Shown piece after piece: positions 1-8,085 of a stretch of DNA of 13,710 bases. The stretch is from Comamonadaceae bacterium (GTDB lineage Bacteria > Pseudomonadota > Gammaproteobacteria > Burkholderiales > Burkholderiaceae). Position 1 is the first letter of the stretch; each line of letters begins with the position of its first letter. Made by a program: the position numbers and the translations under genes. The stretch lies in contig CANCCJ010000067.1 of assembly GCA_947374535.1 (NCBI GenBank), positions 1 through 13,710 on the forward strand. Direction: 5' to 3'. Below the pieces are notes generated by a model. That model saw only the letters and a list, made by a program, of their open reading frames with translations, did no database searches and was not told the origin of the DNA.

Positions 1-1491
1 GAAGGCGACCGCTTTGTGGTGTCTGAAGTGGCCATGGAAGGCTACTACCTCGGTAAGGACGATGAGTTCAAATCGCTGGTGCAAATCAAAGCAGGTCAGG
101 CGTACAACGCAGACGATGTGGCCAAGACCACCAAATCCTTCAATGAGTACTTTGGTAATTTTGGTTTTGCGTTTGCACGCACCGATGTGCGTCCTGAAAT
201 TGATCGCACAACCAACCGTGTGAAGCTGGTGCTGGTAGCCGATCCTGCGCGCCGTGCCTATGTGCGTCGTATCAACATTGTGGGTAACAACCGCACACGT
301 GACCAGATCGTGCGCCGTGAATTTCGTCAAACCGAATCATCTTGGTATGACGGAGAAAAAATTCGATTGTCACGTGACCGTGTGAATCGCTTGGGTTATT
401 TCAAAGATGTTGAAGTTGACACACAAGAGGTACCGTCTACCCAAGATCAAGTGGACTTGAATGTCAACGTGGTTGAAAAACCTACGGGTATGTTGACCTT
501 GGGTGCTGGATTTTCAAGCGCCGAAAAAGTCACACTGTCATTTGGTATTCAGCAGGACAACGTGTTTGGTTCAGGCCACAACCTCGGTTTACAGGTCAGC
601 ACCAGTAAATTCAACCAATACTATGTCTTGAACACCACAGACCCTTACTTCACCGAAGATGGCGTGTCTCGTACGTTTGAGTTCTACCATCGCTCTAGCA
701 AGCCGTATGTGGAGCAGGGCGGTAACTACCGATTGATCACCTCTGGCTTAGGTGTGCGTTTTGGTTTGCCTTTTAGTGAACTCGACCGAATTTTTGTTGG
801 TACGGCAGCAGAGCGAACAGAGCTCGTGCCAGGTACCAACATGCTGGGTGTCCATGCACAGTTGTGCCAGCAGTTTGGCTGCATTGCGCAAAACGTGCCT
901 GTCACAGCAGGCTGGGCCCGAGACAGTCGCGATAGCTACCTGAACCCCAACAACGGTAAATTGATTCGCTTGAATACTGAATTGGGCGCAATGGGGGATG
1001 CTCGCTACGCCAAGTTGGGTGGTCAATACCAACAATATGTGCCCATTACCAAGCAATACACCTTTGCGTTCAACGCCGACCTCGGTGTGGGGCACGGAAT
1101 GAATGGACAGACCTTGCCTTTTTACAAGAACTACTACTCAGGTGGTTTGGGATCTGTGCGTGGTTTTGAGCAAGGCACTTTGGGTCCACGAGACATCACA
1201 GGCCCTGTGATTGGTGGTGCTAAAAAGGTAACGCTGAATACAGAATTTTTGATGCCGTTTCCAGGCGCAGGCAACGATCGTACTTTGCGCTTGTACGGCT
1301 TCTATGACATGGGTAACGTGTACGGCGAGTTTGAAAAGGTTGACCTCGGCCTGTTACGAAGTGCTTATGGCGTGGGCTTGAGTTGGGTGTCGCCCATGGG
1401 GCCATTGCGTTTTGCTTGGGCACGTCCAGTTCGGACATTCCCAGGCGATAGAATCCAACAATTGCAATTTCAAATCGGGACATCTTTCTGA
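1..1491 (+). CDS. bamA: Outer membrane protein assembly factor BamA, C-terminal 496 residues (5' end outside window)
   Basis: BamA is the Omp85-family core of the BAM complex and folds and inserts beta-barrel proteins into the outer membrane. The frame is open from base 1, so the gene starts upstream. By alignment from memory to E. coli BamA, the fragment begins at the start of POTRA4 (about residues 1-78 here). POTRA5 follows (about 80-155), with the conserved RREFRQ and RVNRLGYF stretches, and then the 16-strand barrel. The barrel shows QQDNVFGSG, TDPYF, the Omp85 signature VRGF (bases 1156-1167) and WVSPMGPLRFAWARP. The protein ends in Phe, the normal C-terminal beta-signal. The barrel is shorter than in E. 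coli, mainly because loop 6 after VRGF lacks the long insert. A Cys pair (codons 865-867 and 880-882) falls in predicted extracellular loop 3. The stop overlaps the next ATG by one base (TGATG), suggesting coupled translation of the periplasmic partner Skp. Identity is very secure. Confidence 0.97.
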   Translation, partial: EGDRFVVSEVAMEGYYLGKDDEFKSLVQIKAGQAYNADDVAKTTKSFNEYFGNFGFAFARTDVRPEIDRTTNRVKLVLVADPARRAYVRRINIVGNNRTRDQIVRREFRQTESSWYDGEKIRLSRDRVNRLGYFKDVEVDTQEVPSTQDQVDLNVNVVEKPTGMLTLGAGFSSAEKVTLSFGIQQDNVFGSGHNLGLQVSTSKFNQYYVLNTTDPYFTEDGVSRTFEFYHRSSKPYVEQGGNYRLITSGLGVRFGLPFSELDRIFVGTAAERTELVPGTNMLGVHAQLCQQFGCIAQNVPVTAGWARDSRDSYLNPNNGKLIRLNTELGAMGDARYAKLGGQYQQYVPITKQYTFAFNADLGVGHGMNGQTLPFYKNYYSGGLGSVRGFEQGTLGPRDITGPVIGGAKKVTLNTEFLMPFPGAGNDRTLRLYGFYDMGNVYGEFEKVDLGLLRSAYGVGLSWVSPMGPLRFAWARPVRTFPGDRIQQLQFQIGTSF

Positions 1492-1997
1492 TGAACATGT
1501 TTACTCGTCAAATTTCTTTAGCTGTTGTGTTGGGCTTGGCCGCGTTTTGCGCGCAAGCGGATGAAATCCGTATCGGCTTCATCAACACTGACCGAATTTT
1601 CAAAGAAGCCAACACGGCCAAGCAAGCGCAAGCCAAGTTGGAACAAGAGTTTTCCAAGCGTGACAAAGATCTCAATGACGCTGGTGCGGCATTAAAAACG
1701 TCTGTCGAGAAGTTCGAGCGCGAAGCGCCCACTTTGTCTGAGTCACAACGCATGTCGCGCCAAAAACAATTGGGCGAACAAGACCGCGACTTTCAACGCA
1801 AGCGCCGTGAGTTCCAAGAAGAACTCAATGCGCGTAAAAACGAAGAGTTTCAACTCGTGCTGGAGCGCGCTAACCGCGTGATCAAGCAAGTCGCTGAAGC
1901 TGAAAAATACGACCTGGTGTTGCAAGAGGCTGTGTACATCAACCCCAAGCACGACATCACCGACAAAGTGCTCAAGGTCATCAACGCCGCTAAATAA
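1491..1997 (+). CDS. skp: Periplasmic outer-membrane-protein chaperone OmpH/Skp
   Basis: Skp (OmpH family) is a trimeric periplasmic holdase that carries unfolded outer-membrane proteins to BAM. The product is 168 residues, typical for the family. It starts with a Sec signal peptide: Arg6, a hydrophobic core at about residues 8-19, and a likely signal peptidase I site AQA|DE after residue 23. The mature start, EIRIGFINTDRIF, is the conserved OmpH beginning. Residues 35-140 are rich in Lys, Glu, Gln and Arg with heptad character, matching the long coiled-coil tentacles. The C-terminal LVLQEAVYINP returns to the body domain. The start is ATG at 1491, one base into the bamA stop; ATG at 1497 is an in-frame alternative two codons later. 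No strong Shine-Dalgarno is visible, consistent with coupling to bamA. lpxD follows after six bases. Confidence 0.95.
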   Translation: MNMFTRQISLAVVLGLAAFCAQADEIRIGFINTDRIFKEANTAKQAQAKLEQEFSKRDKDLNDAGAALKTSVEKFEREAPTLSESQRMSRQKQLGEQDRDFQRKRREFQEELNARKNEEFQLVLERANRVIKQVAEAEKYDLVLQEAVYINPKHDITDKVLKVINAAK

Positions 1998-2003
1998 TCT
2001 GCC

Positions 2004-2987
2004 GTGGCACTGAGTCTCGGCCAGATCACTGAAAGCTTGGGTGGTCGCCTCGTTGGCGATCCTCAACGCCTGATCCAAAAACTCGCACCGCTTGACACCG
2101 CTCAAGCCGATGCGCTGAGTTTTTTAAGTAATCCCAAGTACCAATCACAACTCGCCACCACGCAGGCGGCTTGTGTGATTGTGTCGCCAGCGATGGCAGA
2201 TGCTGCCAACGCACACACCGCTTTGATCGTGGCGGATAACCCCTATCACTACTTCGCACGTTTGACGCAGTTGTGGCGCAAGCACACACGGGCGAATGAC
2301 GAGCCTTTGCTTCATCCCAGCGCTGTGATTCATCCCCAGGCGCACATTGATGCAACCGCGCGCATCGGCCCCTTGTGTGTGGTTGAGCGAGGTGCGCGTA
2401 TTGGGGCGAACACATGGCTTAAATCGGGTGTCACCGTGGGTGAAGATTGCAGCATCGGCGAGCGCTGCATCGTGCACGCGGGCGTGGTGATTGGCGCCGA
2501 TGGTTTTGGCTTCGCTTTGTTTGAAGGTCGTTGGGAAAAAATTGAGCAGTTGGGCGCTGTGCGCATTGGCAACGATGTAGAAATCGGCGCCAACACTTGC
2601 ATCGACCGCGGTGCGTTGGATGACACCATCATTGAAGACGGTGTCAAGCTCGACAACTTGGTGCAAATTGGTCACAACGTCCATGTGGGCGCGCACACCG
2701 CCATGGCTGGGTGCGCTGGCGTGGCGGGCAGCGCGCGTATTGGCGCGAATTGCACCGTGGGTGGTGGCGCAGTGGTGTTGGGCCACTTGCAACTTGCCGA
2801 TGGCGTGCATATTTCTGCTGCTTCAGTGGTGATGCGCTCCATCCGTCAGCCCGGTCAATACAGCGGTGTGTTTCCAATCGACGACAATGCGTCATGGGAA
2901 AAAAACGCAGCCACTTTGCGTCAATTGCACCGCTTGCGCGACCGCATCAAATCTCTTGAATCAGCTTTAGAAAGTCAGAAAAAATGA
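2004..2987 (+). CDS. lpxD: UDP-3-O-(3-hydroxyacyl)glucosamine N-acyltransferase LpxD
   Basis: LpxD performs the third step of lipid A synthesis, adding a 3-hydroxyacyl chain from ACP to the 2-amino group of UDP-3-O-acylglucosamine in the cytoplasm. The protein is 327 residues, slightly shorter than E. coli LpxD (341). An N-terminal uridine-binding domain (about 1-100; note [11 protein letters not shown]) precedes a left-handed beta-helix of hexapeptide repeats (about 105-285). Visible landmarks are GADGFGFA near residue 165, IDRG near 200 and the catalytic motif [12 protein letters not shown]. In that motif His224 aligns with the catalytic His239 of E. coli. The C-terminal 35 residues are helical and charged, as expected for the trimer's ACP-binding end. 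The start is GTG at 2004, giving the family N-terminus MALSLGQI; no better ATG exists. The stop overlaps the fabZ ATG by four bases (ATGA). Confidence 0.96.
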   Translation: MALSLGQITESLGGRLVGDPQRLIQKLAPLDTAQADALSFLSNPKYQSQLATTQAACVIVSPAMADAANAHTALIVADNPYHYFARLTQLWRKHTRANDEPLLHPSAVIHPQAHIDATARIGPLCVVERGARIGANTWLKSGVTVGEDCSIGERCIVHAGVVIGADGFGFALFEGRWEKIEQLGAVRIGNDVEIGANTCIDRGALDDTIIEDGVKLDNLVQIGHNVHVGAHTAMAGCAGVAGSARIGANCTVGGGAVVLGHLQLADGVHISAASVVMRSIRQPGQYSGVFPIDDNASWEKNAATLRQLHRLRDRIKSLESALESQKK

Positions 2988-3427
2988 GCATGGATATCCA
3001 CCAAATCTTGAAGCAATTGCCGCACCGTTATCCATTCTTGTTGGTGGATCGCGTGTTGGAAATTGAAAAAGGCAAAAGCATCAAGGCGCTCAAAAATGTG
3101 ACCATGAACGAGCCTTTTTTCTCGGGCCACTTTCCTCACCACCCCGTGATGCCCGGCGTTTTGATTTTGGAAGCCTTGGCTCAAGCCGCTGCTTTGCTGG
3201 CTTTTGACACCTTGGGTGCCGCGCCTGATGACAAAACCGTGTACTACTTCGCAGGTATTGACGGCGCACGTTTCAAGCGTCCTGTGGAACCCGGTGACCA
3301 ATTGACTTTGGAAGTCGAGTTGGATCGCATGAAGGCCGGTATCTTTAAATTCAAAGCCCGCGCCAAAGTGGGCGACGTGATTGCCACTGAAGCTGAACTG
3401 ATGTGCACCATGCGTGCGATTGCCTAA
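2984..3427 (+). CDS. fabZ: 3-hydroxyacyl-[acyl-carrier-protein] dehydratase FabZ
   Basis: FabZ dehydrates 3-hydroxyacyl-ACP to trans-2-enoyl-ACP in type II fatty-acid synthesis. It competes with LpxA and LpxD for the same substrate pool, the usual explanation for its place between them. The 147-residue protein is a single hot-dog domain. It has [21 protein letters not shown] at its N-terminus (two positions more than is quoted as catalytic) and the catalytic stretch [20 protein letters not shown]. His49 and Glu63 match the known catalytic pair of FabZ. The [17 protein letters not shown] segment is also typical. The start ATG at 2984 lies inside the lpxD stop (ATGA), which implies translational coupling; a second in-frame ATG at 2990 is possible. 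The gap to lpxA is 15 bases. Confidence 0.97.
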   Translation: MSMDIHQILKQLPHRYPFLLVDRVLEIEKGKSIKALKNVTMNEPFFSGHFPHHPVMPGVLILEALAQAAALLAFDTLGAAPDDKTVYYFAGIDGARFKRPVEPGDQLTLEVELDRMKAGIFKFKARAKVGDVIATEAELMCTMRAIA

Positions 3428-3442
3428 TTCACGCCTTAGACG

Positions 3443-4237
3443 ATGAGCCTCATTCACGCCACCGCCATTGTTGACCCCAAGGCTGAGCTTGACAGCTCAG
3501 TTCAGGTGGGGCCCTACACCATCATCGGCCCGCACGTCCGTATCGGTGCTGGGACGACGGTAGGGCCGCACTGCGTGATCGAAGGTCACACCACGATTGG
3601 CAATGACAACCGTATTTTTCAGTTCAACTCCTTGGGAGCGATTCCGCAAGACAAGAAGTACGCGGGCGAGCCCTGTGAGCTGATCATTGGGGACCGCAAC
3701 ACCATTCGCGAGTTTTGCACTTTCAACATTGGCTCCCCCGGTGATGACGGCGTGACCAAAGTCGGCCACGACAACTGGATCATGGCTTATGTGCATTTGG
3801 CTCACGATTGCATCGTGGGCAACCACACCATCTTCGCCAATAGTGCGCAGCTCGCGGGCCATGTGCATGTGGGCGATTGGGTGATCTTGGGTGGTTTTAC
3901 CGTGGTGCACCAATTTGTGCGGATTGGTGCACACAGCTTCTCGGCCATGCATTCGCTCCTGTTTGCCGATGTGCCTCCGTTTGTGATGTGTCAAGGCCAA
4001 CCCGCCGAGCCACGTTCGATGAACTTCGAAGGCTTGCGCCGCCGTGGTTTCTCTGCCGAGCGCATCAGTGCTGTCAAGGCTATGCACAAAGCCTTGTACC
4101 GCGATGATTTGACGTTGGAGCAAGCCAAAGTTCGCATTGCTGCTTTGACACAAGAAAAGCCAGAAGCTGCTCCTGACGTGGCCATGATGCTGGACTTCTT
4201 AAGCCAAACCTCGCCGCAACGCGGCATCATTCGTTAA
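3443..4237 (+). CDS. lpxA: Acyl-[ACP]-UDP-N-acetylglucosamine O-acyltransferase LpxA
   Basis: LpxA catalyses the first step of lipid A synthesis, moving a 3-hydroxyacyl chain from ACP to the 3-OH of UDP-GlcNAc. The 264-residue length matches the family (E. coli 262). Residues 1-190 are hexapeptide repeats forming a left-handed beta-helix; the rest is the helical C-terminal domain with [11 protein letters not shown]. Catalytic His121 lies in the AHDCIVGN stretch and matches E. coli His125; His118 matches His122. At the acyl-chain ruler position (E. coli Gly173) the residue is Met169 (codon 3947-3949). P. aeruginosa LpxA also has Met169 and uses C10 chains, so a 10-carbon or shorter substrate is predicted. 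The loop at 95-103 (NIGSPGDDG) differs from the HRGT form of E. coli. lpxB follows five bases after the stop. Confidence 0.96.
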   Translation: MSLIHATAIVDPKAELDSSVQVGPYTIIGPHVRIGAGTTVGPHCVIEGHTTIGNDNRIFQFNSLGAIPQDKKYAGEPCELIIGDRNTIREFCTFNIGSPGDDGVTKVGHDNWIMAYVHLAHDCIVGNHTIFANSAQLAGHVHVGDWVILGGFTVVHQFVRIGAHSFSAMHSLLFADVPPFVMCQGQPAEPRSMNFEGLRRRGFSAERISAVKAMHKALYRDDLTLEQAKVRIAALTQEKPEAAPDVAMMLDFLSQTSPQRGIIR

Positions 4238-4242
4238 TCGCA

Positions 4243-5385
4243 ATGGCCGAGGCCCTGTCTTTCTCGCTGGTCGCAGGCGAGGCCTCGGGCGATTTGCTGG
4301 CGGGCCTTTTGCTCGGCGGCATGCGCGACAAATGGCCCGATATGCACAGCGCAGGTATTGGCGGACCGCGCATGGTTGCACAGGGGTTTGAGCCTTGGTG
4401 GCCTTACGAAAAATTAGCGGTGCGCGGCTACGTCGAAGTGTTGCGTCACTACCGAGAAATTGTGGGCATTCGCAACCAGCTTCGCGAACGTTTGCTGGCC
4501 AACCCGCCCAGTGCGTTCATCGGTGTCGATGCCCCAGACTTCAACCTCGATTTGGAGCGCGACCTCAAAGCGCAAAGCATTCCCACGATTCACTTTGTCT
4601 GCCCCTCGATTTGGGCGTGGCGGGCAGATCGCGTCGAAAAGATTCGCCAAAGCGTCGATCACGTCTTGTGTATTTTTCCGTTCGAGACCGACTTGTTGGC
4701 TCAGCACGGCATCGACGCCACCTACGTGGGCCACCCTTTAGCTAAAAATATTCCCGATGTGCCAGACCGCGCTGCAGCGCGCATCGCACTTGGTTTACCG
4801 CAAGATGCCACGGTGGTGGCCTTGCTGCCAGGCAGCCGCAGCTCTGAAATCGAGTATCTGGCGCACCGCTTTTTGCAAGCTGCTCAACGTATGGCCAAGC
4901 TGCAACCGGGCTTGCACTTTGTCTTGCCTGCCATGCCTGCCTTGCGCGTGCGTATCGAAGAGATTGCCAGCCAAGTGGGCGAAGTGCCCAACTTATTGGT
5001 GCTCAATGGCCAATCACATACGGCTCTGGCGGCTTGTGATGTCACGCTCATCGCCAGCGGTACTGCCACCTTAGAGGCTGCGCTGTTCAAGCGCCCGATG
5101 GTGATTGCTTACAACATGAACTGGTTGAGCTGGCAAATCATGCGCCGCAAAAAGTTGCAACCTTGGGTGGGCTTGCCCAATATTCTTTGCCAAGATTTTG
5201 TGGTGCCCGAGCTGTTGCAAGACGCTGCCACGCCAGACGCCTTGGCGCATGAAGTCTTGCAGTGGTTGGCCAATCCTTCGGCGGCGGCAGCAGTTCAACA
5301 ACGCTTTGCGACGCTGCACGCTACGCTGCGTCGCGACACCCCATCACTGGCCGCTCATGCGATCGAAAAAGTTCTTGCGCGCTGA
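4243..5385 (+). CDS. lpxB: Lipid-A-disaccharide synthase LpxB
   Basis: LpxB is a GT19-family, GT-B-fold glycosyltransferase. It joins UDP-2,3-diacylglucosamine to lipid X to give the tetra-acyl disaccharide 1-phosphate at the inner face of the inner membrane. The 380-residue length is normal (E. coli 382). Motifs in order are [12 protein letters not shown] (residues 9-20), the acidic [12 protein letters not shown] (94-105), [11 protein letters not shown] (117-127), the [12 protein letters not shown] nucleotide-binding turn (195-206) and [13 protein letters not shown] near residue 275. The ATG at 4243 gives the family N-terminus. The 3' end overlaps rnhB by 29 bases, in a different frame. The lpxA-lpxB-rnhB order is common in proteobacteria. 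Confidence 0.96.
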   Translation: MAEALSFSLVAGEASGDLLAGLLLGGMRDKWPDMHSAGIGGPRMVAQGFEPWWPYEKLAVRGYVEVLRHYREIVGIRNQLRERLLANPPSAFIGVDAPDFNLDLERDLKAQSIPTIHFVCPSIWAWRADRVEKIRQSVDHVLCIFPFETDLLAQHGIDATYVGHPLAKNIPDVPDRAAARIALGLPQDATVVALLPGSRSSEIEYLAHRFLQAAQRMAKLQPGLHFVLPAMPALRVRIEEIASQVGEVPNLLVLNGQSHTALAACDVTLIASGTATLEAALFKRPMVIAYNMNWLSWQIMRRKKLQPWVGLPNILCQDFVVPELLQDAATPDALAHEVLQWLANPSAAAAVQQRFATLHATLRRDTPSLAAHAIEKVLAR

Positions 5386-5977
5386 ACAAGTCGCACTCAT
5401 TTGGGATGCCCCTGCGGGCTTGATCGCTGGGGTGGATGAGGCTGGTCGCGGCCCTTTGGCTGGGCCCGTTGTTGCAGCGGCCGTCATCTTGGATGACCTG
5501 AATCCGATCGTGGGTTTGGCGGACTCCAAAAAGCTCACCGCTTTGAAGCGCGCGCGTTTGTATGACGAAATTCGTGCCAAGGCCTTGTGCTGCTCCATCG
5601 CTGAAGCGACGGTGGAAGAAATTGACGAATTGAATATCTTGCAAGCCACCATGCTTGCCATGCGCCGCGCGGTGGAAGGTTTACGCTTGAAGCCCAATAA
5701 GGTTCTGGTTGATGGCAACCGCCTGCCTGTGCTCGACGTATTGGCAGAAGCCATCGTCAAAGGCGACAGTAAAGTGCAGGCCATTTCTGCTGCGTCCATT
5801 TTGGCTAAGGTGCACCGCGACCGGTGGTGCTTAGAGTTGCATGCCCAGTATCCGCAGTACGGTTTCGATGCTCACAAGGGTTATGGCACAGCAGCGCATT
5901 TGCAAGCTCTCAAAGAACACGGTGCCACGCCCTGGCACCGCAAATCGTTTTCGCCCGTGGCAGAGGTCTTGAAATGA
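5357..5977 (+). CDS. rnhB: Ribonuclease HII
   Basis: RNase HII nicks RNA-DNA hybrids and removes single ribonucleotides misincorporated into DNA, using two metal ions. Counting from the ATG at 5357, the protein has 206 residues (E. coli 198). The signature [19 protein letters not shown] is at residues 25-43. The four catalytic acids are visible: Asp27, Glu28, Asp119 (in VLVDGNRLP) and Asp137 (in [18 protein letters not shown]). The C-terminal [13 protein letters not shown] and RKSF complete the fold. The frame stays open upstream to 5198, but that extension lies inside lpxB and has no family similarity. The ATG at 5357 ([11 protein letters not shown]) is the closest sensible start. It leaves a 29-base overlap with lpxB, so translation is probably coupled. 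The stop overlaps the next gene by four bases (ATGA). Confidence 0.94.
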   Translation: MRSKKFLRAEQVALIWDAPAGLIAGVDEAGRGPLAGPVVAAAVILDDLNPIVGLADSKKLTALKRARLYDEIRAKALCCSIAEATVEEIDELNILQATMLAMRRAVEGLRLKPNKVLVDGNRLPVLDVLAEAIVKGDSKVQAISAASILAKVHRDRWCLELHAQYPQYGFDAHKGYGTAAHLQALKEHGATPWHRKSFSPVAEVLK

Positions 5978-6750
5978 ACTTGATCACCTCGCGTGACAAC
6001 CCTTTGGTGAAGGACTTGCGTCGTTTGTCTCAAGACAGCACGGCGTATCGCAAGCTCGGTCGTGTGTGGCTAGAGGGTGATCATTTGTGCCGTGCTGCGC
6101 TGACGCGTGGCTTGAAGCCTGAGCATGCGGTGTTCGCCGAGTCGTTGTGGGCCATTGCCCCGCGTGAGTGGATGCAAGCCGCTGAGCGCAATACTGTGTT
6201 GCCCGATGCCTTGTTTGCAGAGATCAGCAGCTTAGAGTCGCCCGCCAAAATGGGTTTTGTGTTGGCCGCGCCAAGCTCCCGAGATGTGCTGGCAACGATC
6301 CCCACGGTGGTGCTTGACCGCGTGCAAGACGCTGGCAACGTGGGCTCGATTTTGCGCAGTGCCTCGGCCTTTGGGTTCAAGCAAGTGCTGGCCATCAAAG
6401 GCACTGCCGCCTTGTGGTCGCCCAAAGTTTTGCGGGCAGGCATGGGGGCGCATTTTGGCCTGCATTTGGTAGAGGGCTTGAGCGCCGAGGACTTGCATGC
6501 CTTGGACATGCCTTGGGTGGCCACCAGCTCCCATCAAGGCCCGTTTTTGCACACCTTGTTGGCCGAGTCCAAGCTGCCCATGCCTTGTGCATGGCTCATG
6601 GGCCATGAAGGGCAGGGCGTGTCGCCCGCTTTGGCTGAGCGTGCCTCACTGCATGTGCGCATTGCGCAGCCTGGCGGCGAGGAGTCACTCAACGTGGCTT
6701 CGGCTGCTGCTATTTGTTTGCACGCCAGCGCCACCTGCCATTTGAGGTAA
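5974..6750 (+). CDS. TrmH/SpoU-family RNA 2'-O-methyltransferase (target unassigned)
   Basis: This is a SPOUT-class methyltransferase of the SpoU/TrmH type, which uses S-adenosylmethionine to methylate a ribose 2'-OH in rRNA or tRNA. From the ATG at 5974 it has 258 residues. Residues 1-100 form the small RNA-binding domain ([13 protein letters not shown] and VWLEGDHLC). Residues 110-258 form the knotted SPOUT domain with all three motifs: [19 protein letters not shown] (112-130, with Asn122 and Arg128), MGHEGQGVS (209-217) and [13 protein letters not shown] (238-250). The open frame continues upstream to 5824 within rnhB, but the ATGA overlap at 5974 and the family N-terminus favour the shorter form. 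It is the last gene before the carA regulatory gap. Which RNA position it modifies cannot be read from sequence; RlmB-like rRNA and TrmH-like tRNA targets are both possible. Confidence 0.88.
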   Translation: MNLITSRDNPLVKDLRRLSQDSTAYRKLGRVWLEGDHLCRAALTRGLKPEHAVFAESLWAIAPREWMQAAERNTVLPDALFAEISSLESPAKMGFVLAAPSSRDVLATIPTVVLDRVQDAGNVGSILRSASAFGFKQVLAIKGTAALWSPKVLRAGMGAHFGLHLVEGLSAEDLHALDMPWVATSSHQGPFLHTLLAESKLPMPCAWLMGHEGQGVSPALAERASLHVRIAQPGGEESLNVASAAAICLHASATCHLR

Positions 6751-6766
6751 TTCACGTTTGTTTACT

Positions 6767-6807
6767 CGGGAAAACCAGTGCCTCGGATATAATGAGAGGC
6801 TTTCCCG
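6767..6807 (+). promoter_or_regulatory. Putative carA promoter with -10 box inside an inverted repeat
   Basis: A perfect TATAAT (6788-6793) lies 128 bases before the carA start. No good -35 is seen at 16-18 bases; TTTACT at 6761-6766 would need a 21-base spacer, so an activator may assist. The box sits in the 11-base loop of an interrupted inverted repeat. The left arms are CGGGAAA (6767-6773) and GCCTC (6780-6784), separated by six bases. The right arm is the continuous GAGGCTTTCCCG (6796-6807). The symmetry could be an operator or an RNA hairpin in read-through transcripts. No T-run follows, so it is not a standard terminator. Confidence 0.55.
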
Positions 6808-6860
6808 CATCAACCTGTACGTCCCAGCCAAAACTAGGCAAATTCCTCGAACAAAGTAGC

Positions 6861-6881
6861 CAAAGAGAAGACATTCTCTTG
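6861..6881 (+). promoter_or_regulatory. Hairpin in the carA mRNA leader
   Basis: AAGAGAA (6863-6869) and TTCTCTT (6874-6880) form a perfect 7-bp stem around a GACA loop, extendable by a C-G pair with one bulged A. It lies about 40 bases before the carA GTG. The right arm can alternatively pair with GAGAA (6912-6916) of the carA ribosome-binding site GGAGAA (6911-6916). Two exclusive structures are therefore possible. This is a sequence observation; a regulatory role is inference. Confidence 0.4.
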
Positions 6882-6920
6882 TGAGCGCTGAGGCGTACCC
6901 GAACTACTCCGGAGAACCCA

Positions 6921-8084
6921 GTGCTTTTGTCTCTTCAGGGAACTTTCCCGCCCGCCATTCTGGCGCTCGCAGACGGCACGGTCTTTATCGGCAACTCGAT
7001 TGGAGCTACTGGCTCCACGGTCGGCGAAGTGGTGTTCAACACCTCACTCACCGGCTATCAGGAAATCCTCACTGACCCCAGCTATTGCCAGCAGATCGTC
7101 ACTTTGACGTACCCGCACATTGGCAACTATGGCGTCAACGTGGAAGACATCGAAGCTGACAAAGTCCATGCTGCTGGCTTGATCATCAAAGACTTGCCTT
7201 TGATCGCAAGCAACTTCCGCTCTAGCCAATCCTTGTCGTCCTATTTGGTCGATGCAGGCACGGTCGCGATTGCCAACATCGACACACGTCAACTGACCCG
7301 TATCTTGCGCACCAAGGGTGCCCAAAACGGAGCGATCGTGGGTTTGGCCAAAGGCCAAGAAGTCACGCAAAGCTTGATCGACCAAGCGGTGGCTGCAGCC
7401 AAAGGCGCGCCCAACATGGCAGGCCTTGATTTGGCGCAAGTCGTGTCGGTGGCTCAGCCCTACGAGTGGACACAAACCGAGTGGACCTTGGGCGAAGGCT
7501 ACGGCGCCTTAACCGCACCTAAGTTTCATGTGGTCGCGTATGACTTCGGTGTCAAGAAAAACATCTTGCGCATGTTGGCCCAGCGCGGCTGCCAAGTCAC
7601 GGTCGTGCCAGCAAAGACCTCCGCGGCTGACGTGCTCAAGCACAACCCCGATGGCATCTTTTTGTCCAACGGCCCTGGCGACCCTCAGCCTTGCGACTAT
7701 GCGATTGCTGCTGCGGCTGAGTTGATCGAAACAGGCATTCCTACTTTTGGTATTTGCTTGGGTCACCAAATCATGGCTTTGGCCAGCGGTGCCAAGACTT
7801 TCAAAATGAAGTTTGGTCACCACGGCGCGAACCACCCTGTGAAAGATCTGGATTCAGGTCGCGTGTCCATCACCAGTCAAAACCACGGTTTTGCGGTGGA
7901 CGAAAAATCATTGCCTGCCAACTTACGGGCCACCCACGTCTCGTTGTTTGACGGCACTTTGCAGGGCTTGGCCCGCACCGACAAGCCCGCGTTTTGCTTC
8001 CAGGGTCACCCTGAAGCGTCGCCCGGCCCGCACGACATTGCTTACCTCTTTGACCGCTTCATCAAACTGATGGAGGCGAAATAA
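6921..8084 (+). CDS. carA: Carbamoyl phosphate synthase small (glutaminase) subunit CarA
   Basis: CarA hydrolyses glutamine and passes ammonia through a tunnel to CarB for carbamoyl phosphate, the shared precursor of arginine and pyrimidines. The protein has 387 residues (E. coli 382). The N-terminal half carries the family block [20 protein letters not shown] and TYPHIGNYG. The C-terminal half is a class I glutamine amidotransferase with [20 protein letters not shown] and [13 protein letters not shown]. The catalytic triad is Cys279, His363 and Glu365, aligned with E. coli Cys269, His353 and Glu355. The start is GTG at 6921 with GGAGAA five bases upstream; TTG at 6927 is a weaker alternative. 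The 170-base upstream gap holds a promoter and a structured leader. carB begins one base after the stop. Confidence 0.97.
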   Translation: MLLSLQGTFPPAILALADGTVFIGNSIGATGSTVGEVVFNTSLTGYQEILTDPSYCQQIVTLTYPHIGNYGVNVEDIEADKVHAAGLIIKDLPLIASNFRSSQSLSSYLVDAGTVAIANIDTRQLTRILRTKGAQNGAIVGLAKGQEVTQSLIDQAVAAAKGAPNMAGLDLAQVVSVAQPYEWTQTEWTLGEGYGALTAPKFHVVAYDFGVKKNILRMLAQRGCQVTVVPAKTSAADVLKHNPDGIFLSNGPGDPQPCDYAIAAAAELIETGIPTFGICLGHQIMALASGAKTFKMKFGHHGANHPVKDLDSGRVSITSQNHGFAVDEKSLPANLRATHVSLFDGTLQGLARTDKPAFCFQGHPEASPGPHDIAYLFDRFIKLMEAK

Positions 8085-8085
8085 C

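Noticed and set aside
2145..4153. Long minus-strand open frames over lpxD, fabZ and lpxA (up to about 220 codons)
   Set aside because: They are antisense to strongly conserved genes, have compositions expected from complementing codon-biased sequence, and lack recognisable domains.
5198..5356. Upstream in-frame extension of rnhB
   Set aside because: It is internal to lpxB, Cys/Trp-rich and without family similarity; the RNase HII fold is complete from 5357.
5824..5973. Upstream in-frame extension of the TrmH-family gene
   Set aside because: It lies within rnhB; the ATGA overlap start at 5974 gives the usual family N-terminus.
6881..7075. 64-residue GTG-start frame overlapping the carA start, a possible leader peptide
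   Set aside because: It runs far into carA in another frame, its only possible ribosome-binding site is inside a hairpin, and the product resembles no leader peptide and has no run of regulatory codons.
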